From Faeciplasma sp900553675 (GTDB lineage: Bacteria; Bacillota; Clostridia; Oscillospirales; Ruminococcaceae): a stretch of DNA of 13,468 bases. The stretch covers positions 1 to 13,468 of the forward strand of contig CAUAFG010000035.1 in assembly GCA_958428235.1 (NCBI GenBank). Direction: 5' to 3'. Each line of letters begins with the position of its first letter. Within the stretch, counting starts at the first letter, position 1. Positions 1-6,197 of this stretch are shown one piece after another. Made by a program: the position numbers and the translations under genes. The notes under the pieces are model-generated. The model was given only the letters and a program-made list of their open reading frames with translations, was not told where the DNA came from and did not search any database.

Positions 1-75
1 GGTCGGAGTGACAGGGTTCGAACCTGCGGCCTCAACATCCCAAATGTCGCGCGCTCCCAACTGCGCCACACCCCG
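1..75 (-). tRNA. tRNA-Pro (anticodon UGG), 3' end at window edge
   Basis: Read on the minus strand, this gives a full cloverleaf. The 7-bp acceptor stem is CGGGGTG/CACTCCG with one G-U pair, followed by a D arm with the GCGC stem. The anticodon stem CGACA/TGTTG encloses the loop TTTGGGA, so the anticodon is TGG (proline). The variable loop is AGGCC, and the T arm has the GGTTCGAACCC core. The discriminator A and the first two bases of an encoded CCA fall on positions 3-1; the last A would lie outside the window. No promoter of its own is visible directly upstream. The nearest is the consensus promoter at 289-317, which would make it the second unit of a transcript that starts with the truncated tRNA-Pro copy. 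Confidence 0.95.
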
Positions 76-101
76 ATTTTTATTCAATTTTTCAGTTTTT
101 T

Positions 102-156
102 GCGTGGAAGTGGGACAAACTGTGGTCAAACGCAAATTCCACGCGGTTTTGCGTTT
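102..156 (-). other. Predicted H-type pseudoknot in the spacer between the two tRNA-Pro sequences
   Basis: Two perfect inverted repeats are interleaved here. Read on the minus strand, the order is AAACGCAAA (156-148), a 3-base spacer, GCGTGGAA (144-137), TTTGCGTTT (136-128), an 18-base spacer, and TTCCACGC (109-102). The first and third segments form a 9-bp stem, and the second and fourth an 8-bp stem. There is no gap between the stems, so they could stack coaxially. Loop lengths of 3 and 18 fit the H-type pseudoknot geometry on this strand but not on the plus strand, where a 3-base loop would have to span the minor groove. A further 7-bp hairpin (203-197/176-170) lies just upstream. No protein or known RNA family is recognised. 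The pairing is seen in the sequence; an RNA function is an inference. Confidence 0.5.
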
Positions 157-235
157 TTATTAAGTGCCGAAAGTCCGCACCGTTAAAGGCTTTTCTGGAC
201 TTTTTCATTTTTGCGGTTATGACTGCTGGGCACGC

Positions 236-274
236 TCCCAAACCAAGCACTCTACCAAGCTGAGTTACACCTCG
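236..274 (-). pseudogene. 5' half of a second tRNA-Pro(UGG), truncated in the anticodon loop
   Basis: On the minus strand the first 39 bases match the 5' half of a tRNA-Pro: acceptor strand CGAGGTG, linker TA, D arm with stem ACTC/GAGT and loop AGCTTGGTA, then anticodon 5' strand CTTGG and loop TTTGGGA with anticodon TGG. The next bases (GCGTG) cannot pair with CTTGG, and no T arm or 3' acceptor strand follows before the complete tRNA-Pro begins at 75. It is therefore not a functional tRNA. The break in the anticodon loop is where many integrases recombine, so an excised element or a deletion in a tRNA-Pro tandem are possible origins (inference). It lies only about 8 bases downstream of the expected start of transcription from the promoter at 289-317. 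Confidence 0.75.
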
Positions 275-288
275 AAACAGCATTTAAT

Positions 289-317
289 ATTATAGCCGCT
301 GATTACAGATTTGTCAA
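289..317 (-). promoter_or_regulatory. Perfect consensus sigma-A promoter for the tRNA-Pro unit
   Basis: On the minus strand the -35 box is TTGACA (317-312) and the -10 box is TATAAT (294-289), both 6/6, separated by exactly 17 bases. Transcription would start near 282 and enter the truncated tRNA-Pro about 8 bases later. Such a consensus promoter is typical of stable RNA genes and suggests that this was the original promoter of a tRNA-Pro gene or operon. Confidence 0.9.
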
Positions 318-345
318 GTGATAATCAAAAATTTATCCAATCCTA

Positions 346-374
346 TTGTAACTTTCGCCTCAATACTATATAAT
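346..374 (+). promoter_or_regulatory. Promoter of the response regulator operon
   Basis: TTGTAA (346-351) and a perfect TATAAT (369-374) are separated by 17 bases. The expected start of transcription near 381 leaves a leader of about 24 bases with the ribosome binding site AAGGAAGGG. It is divergent from the tRNA promoter at 289-317. A GTG at 318 in the regulator's frame lies upstream of this promoter and so is not a likely start. Confidence 0.75.
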
Positions 375-404
375 AGGCTTAGAAAAAGGAAGGGATTTGA
401 TTTT

Positions 405-1085
405 ATGCGGATACTTTTAGCGGAGGATGAGCGCGACCTAAACCGTATTATCACAAAAAAGCTGACCGATGAGGGCTACAGCGTTGACAGCTGCTTTGAC
501 GGCGCGCAGGCTCTTGATTATCTGAGCGCTGCGGAATACGACGGCGTTATTCTGGATATCATGATGCCACAAGTTAACGGCTTGGAGGTGCTTTCTAAGC
601 TCAGAGCATACGGAAATCACGTTCCCGTTCTTTTTCTTACCGCCCGCGATTCCATATCAGACAGGGTAAAAGGGCTTGATATGGGAGCCAACGACTATCT
701 TATCAAGCCGTTTTCCTTTGAAGAACTCAGCGCCCGCATACGCGCCATGACAAGAAAAAGCTTCGGACACAGTTCTAATGTGCTTTGCGTTGATACTTTA
801 GAGCTTGATACCTCAACCCGCCGTGTCACCCGCTCCGGAAGAAGCGTACTGCTTTCCGCAAAGGAATATGCGCTTTTGGAATATATGATGCGCAACGAGG
901 GAATAGTCCTGTCAAAGGAGAAAATCGAGGATCATATATGGAACTTCGACTACGATGGCGGAACCAACGTCGTTGCGGTTTATATAAATTATCTCCGTGA
1001 AAAAATTGATAAGGACGAAAGGGTTAAGCTCATCCATACCGTAAGGGGAGCTGGGTATGTCCTGAAAAGCGGTGAAGACAAATGA
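405..1085 (+). CDS. OmpR/PhoB-family response regulator
   Basis: A 226-residue two-component response regulator, expected to bind DNA as a dimer once phosphorylated by its kinase. Residues 1-115 are the receiver domain: the acidic pair E7/D8, phosphoacceptor D51 in the LDIMMP motif, T79 in the LTAR motif, and K101 in the LIKPF motif. All active-site residues are present. Residues about 128-222 form the winged-helix DNA-binding domain, with the typical VAVYINYLREKI recognition helix and a closing IHTVRGAGYVL hairpin. The ATG at 405 is preferred because AAGGAAGGG sits 10 bases upstream and a promoter lies at 346-374; the homology starts there (MRILLAEDE). The stop overlaps the kinase start in an ATGA, so the two genes are translationally coupled. 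The partner kinase is broken, which would leave this regulator an orphan. Its target genes cannot be read from the sequence; the PepSY gene is a likely one by analogy. Confidence 0.95.
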   Translation: MRILLAEDERDLNRIITKKLTDEGYSVDSCFDGAQALDYLSAAEYDGVILDIMMPQVNGLEVLSKLRAYGNHVPVLFLTARDSISDRVKGLDMGANDYLIKPFSFEELSARIRAMTRKSFGHSSNVLCVDTLELDTSTRRVTRSGRSVLLSAKEYALLEYMMRNEGIVLSKEKIEDHIWNFDYDGGTNVVAVYINYLREKIDKDERVKLIHTVRGAGYVLKSGEDK

Positions 1086-2210
1086 AAAAGCTTTCAATAC
1101 GCTTAAAAATCACACTATGGTTCGGAGCTGTCCTTGTTCTGATAACTGCTGCAATGTCCGCGGCGATATTGTATATCAGCTCATCGGTTTTAAGCAAGAC
1201 CATAAGAGACGAGCTTGTTTTAACGGTCGAGAGCAATGCCGATGAGGTTTCTTTCCGTACCCATGAAACGCTTCACGACGCTGAGCACGCCGAAAGCGGC
1301 TACAGATATTTAGAGTATAACGGCGGATATCTTGAAATCGACGACGGCTTTCTGGACTCACGAAACGACGTTTTCTGCGCAGTCTACGCCGAGGACGGCT
1401 CGCTTGTATATGGTGAAAACCCGATTGCATACGCAACTGCGGAGCTGAATTATACTGATGGATATATAAGCTCGGTTCCATATGAGGGGGTCAAGTATTT
1501 TGTCTATGATAAGCTGCTTGAACTTTCGTATGGGCAGAAGCTCTGGCTCAGGGGAAGCGTATCAGCGGAGTCGGGAAGCTCTCAGATTTCAAACATCGTC
1601 AGGCTTACGCTTCTGCTTTTGCCGACCTTGGTTGTAATAGCTGTTGTTGGCGGATATCTTATGGCAGGAGGGGCTTTGCGTCTGGTAAAAAAGATAGCCG
1701 AAGCGACTGCTGAGATAGAGCGCGGCTCCGATCTGAAAAAAGAGAATAGAGATAGGCGAGGGAAGCGATGAAATACATGTCTTTGCGGATTCGGTCAATT
1801 CGATGATAGCAAGGCTTGATAAGTCCTTTGAATCGGAAAAGCGATTTTCTTCCGACGTTTCTCACGAGCTGAGAACTCCGGTTTCGGTTATATCCGCCCA
1901 GTGCGAATACACTCTTGAGAAGCCGCGCGGCGTTGATGAATACGAGGAGGCATTAAAGGTAATCAGCCGCCAGACTGATAAAATGAGCAAGATGATATCT
2001 GATATGCTTGATTTCACCCGCCTTGAAACAAAGTCGGACAGATACGCTAAAACCGAGGTTAATTTTTCGGAGCTTGTAGAGCTTGCTTGTATGGATTACT
2101 CGCGCATAAAGCAGAAGAATATCAGTCTTGAATCAAGCATTGAAGACGGCGTGACGGTATTCGGAAACTACGAGCTTCTGCAAAGGCTTGTAAATAACCT
2201 TAAGTCTTGA
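1082..2210 (+). pseudogene. Sensor histidine kinase, frameshifted and lacking its ATP-binding domain
   Basis: This is the cognate kinase gene, starting with an ATG that overlaps the regulator's stop. The first part (1082 to about 1741) encodes a membrane segment at residues 12-34, an extracytoplasmic sensor region of about 130 residues, a second membrane segment near 172-196, and the start of a HAMP linker. Reading then enters a wrong frame and stops at 1771. The correct continuation is in another frame from 1743 (RIEIGEGSDEIHVFADSVNSM): the rest of HAMP and the DHp helix with the phosphoacceptor motif SHELRTP (His codon 1863-1865). Removing one base from the run of six A at 1736-1741 restores the frame. 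Similarity ends at LLQRLVNNL, just inside the N box; the ATPase domain is absent and a stop follows at 2208. The adjoining sequence is a PepSY gene without its beginning, which points to a deletion. A kinase with neither an intact frame nor an ATPase domain should be inactive. Confidence 0.88.
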
Positions 2211-3146
2211 CGAAGCCAAAGCAGCAGCCTTGGCAGACGCCGGTCTTACAGATGCCGTATTTACTAAGGCAAAGCTTGACTATGACGACAACCGCGACGT
2301 TTACGATATCGAGTTCTACTCCGGCACAATCGAGTATGAGTATGAGATATCCGTTTACGGCGGAAGCATCATAAAAAAGATGTTGAGTTTACGGACTCAA
2401 AAAATGTCGCCGATGGTCAGGATATCGGATTAGAAGCCGCAAAGGAAGCTGCTGTTAAGGACGCAGGTCTGAATGTCAATGATATCAGCTTTACAAAAGC
2501 CGAAAAGGAAACCGACGACGGAATATCGGTATACGAAATCGAATTCATATACGGTGCTGCCGAATATGACTATGAGATTAACGCCTCAACCGGCTCAATC
2601 ATCAAAAAGGAAAATAAATATACGAAAGAAATTAATGATTTAGACACCGTGGTAAATGAAATCAGGCAGATTTACTCTGTCAAGGACATTGCGCTGGCCG
2701 ATGCCGGTGTTAATGCGGCAGATGCTACCTTCACAAAAGCAAAGCTTGACAGAGACGATGGCAGAGACGTTTACGACATTGAATTTTACACCTCCGACCG
2801 CGAATATGAGTATGAAATCGATGCGGTCAGCGGCAATATCATTAAGAGAGAATCAGAGAGAAGAAAGAAAAGCGCCGCCCCCGCCAATACCGGCAGCGAC
2901 ATCGGAATCGATGAAGCAAAGCTTGTTGCGCTTAAGCACTGCGGACTTTCTGCTTTCGATGTAACCTTCACCACGGTCAAGAAGGATCGCGACGACGGTG
3001 TGGACTGCTACGAGCTGGAGTTCTGCACTTCTGAACACGAATATGAATATGAGATTCACTGCTACACCGGCGAGATACTTCACAATGAATGTCATAATCA
3101 TGACAGGGATGACGACGATTGCGGTCATAACGGACGTCATCACTGA
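2203..3146 (+). pseudogene. PepSY-repeat protein, 5'-truncated and frameshifted
   Basis: Four tandem PepSY-like repeats of about 55-60 residues can be read. They begin near 2206 (LDEAKAAALADAGL), 2430 (LEAAKEAAVKDAGL), 2670 (SVKDIALADAGV) and 2904 (IGIDEAKLVALKHCGL). Each has the pattern TFTKAKLDRDDG.DVYDIEFY...EYEYEI...SG.II. Such proteins are normally exported, and their genes often lie next to a two-component pair. Here no start codon, signal peptide or ribosome binding site is found: the frame opens straight out of the kinase remnant. The first repeat ends in a wrong frame at 2433. The frame continues from 2379 if one base is added to the run of six A at 2373-2378. The rest reads through to a His/Asp-rich tail (HNHDRDDDDCGHNGRHH) and a stop at 3146. 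Part of the later region might still be translated from the GTG at 2649, but without an export signal. Confidence 0.85.
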
Positions 3147-3200
3147 AAATAAATAAGAAATTCAATGCGAGGGTACTTGATATTATCCGCACATTGTGAT

Positions 3201-3238
3201 AAAATAAGTTGATGCTTGTTGCGTCAGCTTATTTTTTT
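3201..3238 (+). terminator. Rho-independent terminator after the regulator/PepSY locus
   Basis: The 12-bp stem AAAATAAGTTGA (3201-3212) pairs with TCAGCTTATTTT (3224-3235), with one G-U pair and an 11-base loop. It runs into seven T at 3232-3238. It closes the transcription unit that starts at about 381. Confidence 0.85.
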
Positions 3239-3282
3239 CATAAAAACCGCCCTTTGCGCATATTAATTGGACAAGGAGGCGG

Positions 3283-3858
3283 ATGGCTTTGGAAAAAACA
3301 AAAGGCATAAGACTTGATATGCTACTGATAATATCACTGATACTGGGTATAGCTCTTGGAGCGGCAGTTGGCGCAAAAATGACCCCGCAGGGGCTTATGA
3401 CAACATATTCCGACGGCGTTTATGCCGCGGGGGGCGATTGGGTTTCTGCGTTCTTTTCTTATTTTATAGGCTCGGCAGCTTTTGTTACGGCGGCGTTTTT
3501 AATGGGCTTCTGCGCCGTATCACAGCCGTTTGAGCTGGCACTGGTGGCATTTAAGGGCATGGGTCTGGGAGTGCTTGCAAGAAGCATTTATTCCTGCGAT
3601 AATATTTTGATAAGAATTGCGCTGTTCATTCCGTTTGCGGTGCTTTCTTCCGGAATATTGATAATGCAGTCCTGCGATTCGGTTGCAATGTCTACAAGGT
3701 ATCTTATGCTTTCGGTAACGGCTGAAAACCGATTGGGTATAGCTCATGAGTTCAGGGATTACATATTCAGATTTTTGATATATCTTACAGCATGCGCAGC
3801 GGTAAGCGCGCTTAACTGCCTTATGCTGCGGCTGTTCGATTATTTAGGCATGATTTAG
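3283..3858 (+). CDS. SpoIIM-like (stage II sporulation protein M family) membrane protein
   Basis: A 191-residue integral membrane protein. Hydrophobic segments lie near residues 12-32, 56-78, 82-102, 108-130 and 160-183. The central stretch, with GSAAFVTAAFLMGFC, a PFELALVAFKGMGLG turn and a following FIPFAVLSSGILIM segment, resembles the SpoIIM/DUF95 family, and the length is close to the roughly 210 residues of Bacillus SpoIIM. In sporulating Firmicutes SpoIIM works with SpoIID and SpoIIP in engulfment, but many relatives have no known role, so the family call is firmer than the function. The start is ambiguous: AAGGAGG at 3273-3279 is only 3 bases from the ATG at 3283, but 9 bases from an in-frame TTG at 3289, which may be the real start (MEKTKGIRLD). 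It is the first gene after the terminator at 3201-3238 and probably shares a transcript with the DUF624-like gene 31 bases downstream. Confidence 0.7.
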   Translation: MALEKTKGIRLDMLLIISLILGIALGAAVGAKMTPQGLMTTYSDGVYAAGGDWVSAFFSYFIGSAAFVTAAFLMGFCAVSQPFELALVAFKGMGLGVLARSIYSCDNILIRIALFIPFAVLSSGILIMQSCDSVAMSTRYLMLSVTAENRLGIAHEFRDYIFRFLIYLTACAAVSALNCLMLRLFDYLGMI

Positions 3859-3889
3859 CAAGACGTTTAAATGAAAGGAATAAAAATCA

Positions 3890-4789
3890 ATGGGAATGTT
3901 TTCGAGATACGAAAAGGTAGGAAAAGGCATATCAAAGAATCCGGACGATAAGCTGCCGGCGTTTCAGTTTTTTGAAATCTACTTTTCACATCTGTCAAAG
4001 CTTATACTGCTAAACTTTATGTATATAGTAGCGCTTCTGCCGTTTGCGCTTATAATGCTGGTGGAGTACTATTTAGGCGGCGAGGGCGGCGTATATTATA
4101 TCGCATTTTACGCAGCCTTTATCTTGCTCGGAGCGGTTGTGGGTCCGGCAACCTGCGGCTTTACAAAGATTTGCAGGAATATGTCCTGCCGAAGACCAAC
4201 ATTCTTGTGGCATGATTTTTGGAAGGCATTCAAATCCAACTTTAAGCAGGGCGCAATAGTCGGAATGATAGATATGGCTTTTTTAGCCGCAGTATCTACC
4301 GCATTTCCGCTTTATTACAATATGAGCTTGGAAAACTCAATCTTTTATATTCCTTTCCTGATATGCCTTATCTGCTCGATAATGTTTCTTATGATGCATT
4401 TCTATATCTACCTGCTGGTGGTTTCAACGAATCTTAGCGTTTGGAAGATACTTAAAAACAGCTTTTTCCTTATAGCTATAGAGATAAAGACAAGCCTTAT
4501 AAACCTGATAGTAACCGCGTTGTTCGTTATATTTATACTTGTTTTCTTCCCGTTTACATCCTTCTTGTTCGTAGTCGTTCCGTCATTTTTGGGACTTATG
4601 TATTCTTTCAACTGCTTCCCGCATATAAGAAAGTACGTCATTCAGCCGTGGTACGACCAGCACGGCGAGCAGAATCCCGAATTTGAATACATGAGCGACA
4701 ACGGCGAGGCTGTGTTTGTGGATACCCCCGAAACCGAAGTCCCGCCTGAAGAGCCCAAGACCAAGCACAAGAAAAAAAGAATCAGATAA
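3890..4789 (+). CDS. DUF624/YesL-like membrane protein
   Basis: A 299-residue polytopic membrane protein. Hydrophobic segments lie near residues 36-58, 70-92, 122-143, 150-180, 190-212 and 213-240. The N-terminal FFEIYFSHLSKLILLNFMYI and the GPATCGFTKICRNM stretch, then FLWHDFWKAFKSNFKQG, are typical of the DUF624 (YesL) family, whose members are often found near carbohydrate uptake or hydrolase genes; their biochemical role is unknown. The last 45 residues are an acidic Pro/Glu-rich tail ending in a very basic KHKKKRIR, unusual beside the shorter YesL proteins. AAAGGA at 3874-3879 is 10 bases before the ATG; an ATG two codons later is a minor alternative. Probably cotranscribed with the SpoIIM-like gene. 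Confidence 0.75.
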   Translation: MGMFSRYEKVGKGISKNPDDKLPAFQFFEIYFSHLSKLILLNFMYIVALLPFALIMLVEYYLGGEGGVYYIAFYAAFILLGAVVGPATCGFTKICRNMSCRRPTFLWHDFWKAFKSNFKQGAIVGMIDMAFLAAVSTAFPLYYNMSLENSIFYIPFLICLICSIMFLMMHFYIYLLVVSTNLSVWKILKNSFFLIAIEIKTSLINLIVTALFVIFILVFFPFTSFLFVVVPSFLGLMYSFNCFPHIRKYVIQPWYDQHGEQNPEFEYMSDNGEAVFVDTPETEVPPEEPKTKHKKKRIR

Positions 4790-4853
4790 AATTTCATCCG
4801 TCACGACTCTGAGCCGCGGCGGATATTTGTGTAACATTTTTCAGGGCTGTAAT

Positions 4854-4880
4854 GGAGCTGTCTGCACAGCAGACAGCTCC
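4854..4880. repeat. Perfect 12-bp hairpin with 3-base loop
   Basis: GGAGCTGTCTGC (4854-4865) and GCAGACAGCTCC (4869-4880) are exact inverted copies around ACA. No T run follows on either strand, so it is not a standard terminator by itself. It is one base away from the hairpin at 4882-4920, and the pair could be a repetitive palindromic element or a terminator for the genes converging on it from both sides. Confidence 0.7.
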
Positions 4881-4881
4881 C

Positions 4882-4920
4882 GCAGTTAATTTTGACCGCG
4901 CAGCGGGCAAAATTTACTGC
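4882..4920. repeat. Long hairpin abutting the stop of the small minus-strand gene
   Basis: GCAGTTAATTTTG (4882-4894) pairs with CAAAATTTACTGC (4908-4920) with one mismatch. An inner CCGC/GCGG stem closes the middle around a 3-base loop. On the minus strand it begins one base after the stop codon at 4922-4924, so it could protect or terminate that transcript. No U tract is evident. Confidence 0.65.
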
Positions 4921-4921
4921 T

Positions 4922-5101
4922 TTACATAAACATCGAGCCCAGCCCCTCAAGCATTGAGCTTACCGAGCGCACAGCCCTTATAGTGTCTGATTTAAGATGC
5001 CTTTTTTCAGACTTTGTGGCGTTGGTAACGGCGTAAACGGCGGCTCCTGTTACTACTCCGACGGCGATTCCTTTGCAAAGCGAAGTGATGTTCATACTCA
5101 T
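4922..5101 (-). CDS. Small membrane protein of unknown function (59 aa)
   Basis: A complete small reading frame of 59 residues, MSMNITSLCKGIAVGVVT... ending EGLGSMFM. A strong ribosome binding site, AAGGAGAG (5115-5108), lies 6 bases before the ATG at 5101; an in-frame ATG at 5095 is too close to it. Residues 5-26 are hydrophobic with a Gly/Ala-spaced pattern (GIAVGVVTGAAVYAV), suggesting one membrane helix or a glycine zipper. It is followed by a basic, amphipathic-looking segment (residues 27-48) and a short hydrophobic end. Codon use resembles that of the neighbours. A TTGACG at 5169-5164 is a possible -35 box, but no good -10 is found at ideal spacing. I do not recognise a family with a known function. 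It is divergent from the pyridoxamine kinase gene and convergent with the DUF624-like gene. Confidence 0.7.
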   Translation of the reverse strand: MSMNITSLCKGIAVGVVTGAAVYAVTNATKSEKRHLKSDTIRAVRSVSSMLEGLGSMFM

Positions 5102-5174
5102 TTCAATCTCTCCTTGATAAGTTTATTTGCAGTAATATTTTGTACTGTTTTTTGAAAAATAAACGTCAAATATA

Positions 5175-5203
5175 TTGTTTTGTCAAGGAAAATATGTTAC
5201 AAT
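5175..5203 (+). promoter_or_regulatory. Probable promoter of the pyridoxamine kinase gene
   Basis: TTGTTT (5175-5180) and TACAAT (5198-5203) are separated by 17 bases. The -10 is good (5/6) and the -35 weak (3/6). A better -35-like TTGTCA at 5179-5184 is too close to the -10. The leader to the ATG at 5262 would be about 50 bases. Confidence 0.5.
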
Positions 5204-5261
5204 GTTTTGGATGATTTATTCACATATTATTCCGTCAGAACGATTTAAGTGGTGATATTAA

Positions 5262-6122
5262 ATGAAAGAATATAAAAGAGTAGCCGCGATACATGACCTT
5301 TCAGGAGTAGGAAGGTGTTCGCTTTCGGTGATTATGCCCACGCTTTCGGTGATGGGAATACAGGTCTGCGCCATCCCGACGGCTGTTTTGTCCACACACA
5401 CCGGCGGATACGGCGATGTAGTCTTGAATGACATGACCGAATATATCCCGCAGGCGCTGAATCACTATAAAACGGCAAAGGTCGATTTCGACTGTATCTA
5501 TTCCGGATTTTTAGGCTCGGAACGTCAGGTGGATATCTGCCTTGATTTCTTTAAGCAGTACCCCAATACGCTGAAAATTGTAGACCCAGTAATGGGGGAT
5601 AACGGCAAGAGATATAAAACCTATACCCGCGAGATGTGTAGGGGAATGGCTCAGCTTGTTTCTGCTGCCGATATAATAACCCCAAATCTGACTGAGGCTT
5701 CGATACTTTTGGGAACGGAATATCCCGCGTCTGTCCTCACTCTGAGCGAGGTTAAAAGTATGCTAGTAAAGCTTTCGGGCAAGGGTCCCGAAATCGTTGT
5801 TATAACAAGCGTTGCCATGGCAGACGGAAAAAACTGTAACGTCGGCTACGATCGTGCAAATAACGCTTTCTGGCGGGTGACCTATGAGCGCGTGCCAAGG
5901 CTATATCCCGGAACGGGGGACTTGTTTGCAAGCGTCCTCACCGGCGGACTGCTTTTGGGAGACAGCCTGCCAATAGCCATAAGCCGCGCAACCGACTTCT
6001 GCGAATACGCCATAAAAACCACCTTCGGCTACGGTTCAGAACCGCGCGAGGGAGTAATGCTTGAAAAGTGCCTGCCGATGCTGATATCGAATCAAAGCTT
6101 TATGGATTACTCTGCAATTTAA
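5262..6122 (+). CDS. pdxY: Pyridoxamine/pyridoxal kinase (PdxK/PdxY-like)
   Basis: A 286-residue cytoplasmic kinase of the ribokinase superfamily. It phosphorylates pyridoxal, pyridoxine or pyridoxamine with ATP in the B6 salvage pathway, supplying pyridoxal phosphate. The sequence shows the N-terminal HDLSGVGRCSL substrate-binding region (residues 11-21), the STHTGGYGDVV loop (44-54), DPVMGDNG (108-115), the ITPNLTEA strand-turn (139-146), and the anion-hole and catalytic motif PGTGDLFASVLTGG (216-229) with D220 as the expected base. The length is typical for PdxY. The ribosome binding site before the ATG is weak (GGTGAT). The gene is followed after 75 bases by trmL in the same direction, and no terminator is seen between them. 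PdxY is preferred over a thiamine-type kinase because of the HDLSGVGRCSL start. Confidence 0.9.
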   Translation: MKEYKRVAAIHDLSGVGRCSLSVIMPTLSVMGIQVCAIPTAVLSTHTGGYGDVVLNDMTEYIPQALNHYKTAKVDFDCIYSGFLGSERQVDICLDFFKQYPNTLKIVDPVMGDNGKRYKTYTREMCRGMAQLVSAADIITPNLTEASILLGTEYPASVLTLSEVKSMLVKLSGKGPEIVVITSVAMADGKNCNVGYDRANNAFWRVTYERVPRLYPGTGDLFASVLTGGLLLGDSLPIAISRATDFCEYAIKTTFGYGSEPREGVMLEKCLPMLISNQSFMDYSAI

Positions 6123-6197
6123 TGAAAGCAGCCGGATATGATTCGTATTCACAAACGGCATAAATCCAAAATCACATAAAGGACGTGCAATTAACAT

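Noticed and set aside
76..274. Group I intron splitting a tRNA-Pro
   Set aside because: The spacer is too short for such an intron, and the 5' half cannot pair with the downstream 3' anticodon strand. The downstream tRNA already has its own complete 5' half.
92..283. A 63-residue open frame on the minus strand across the truncated tRNA and spacer
   Set aside because: Its first part is the tRNA half, there is no ribosome binding site before it or before its internal ATG, and the rest is explained by stem-loop sequence.
318..404. N-terminal extension of the response regulator from the GTG at 318
   Set aside because: It lies upstream of the promoter at 346-374. The family homology and a good ribosome binding site place the start at 405.
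1736..1741. Programmed ribosomal frameshifting to make a full-length kinase
   Set aside because: The shift needed is +1, the codons do not fit a -1 slippery heptamer, and the kinase lacks its ATPase domain anyway.
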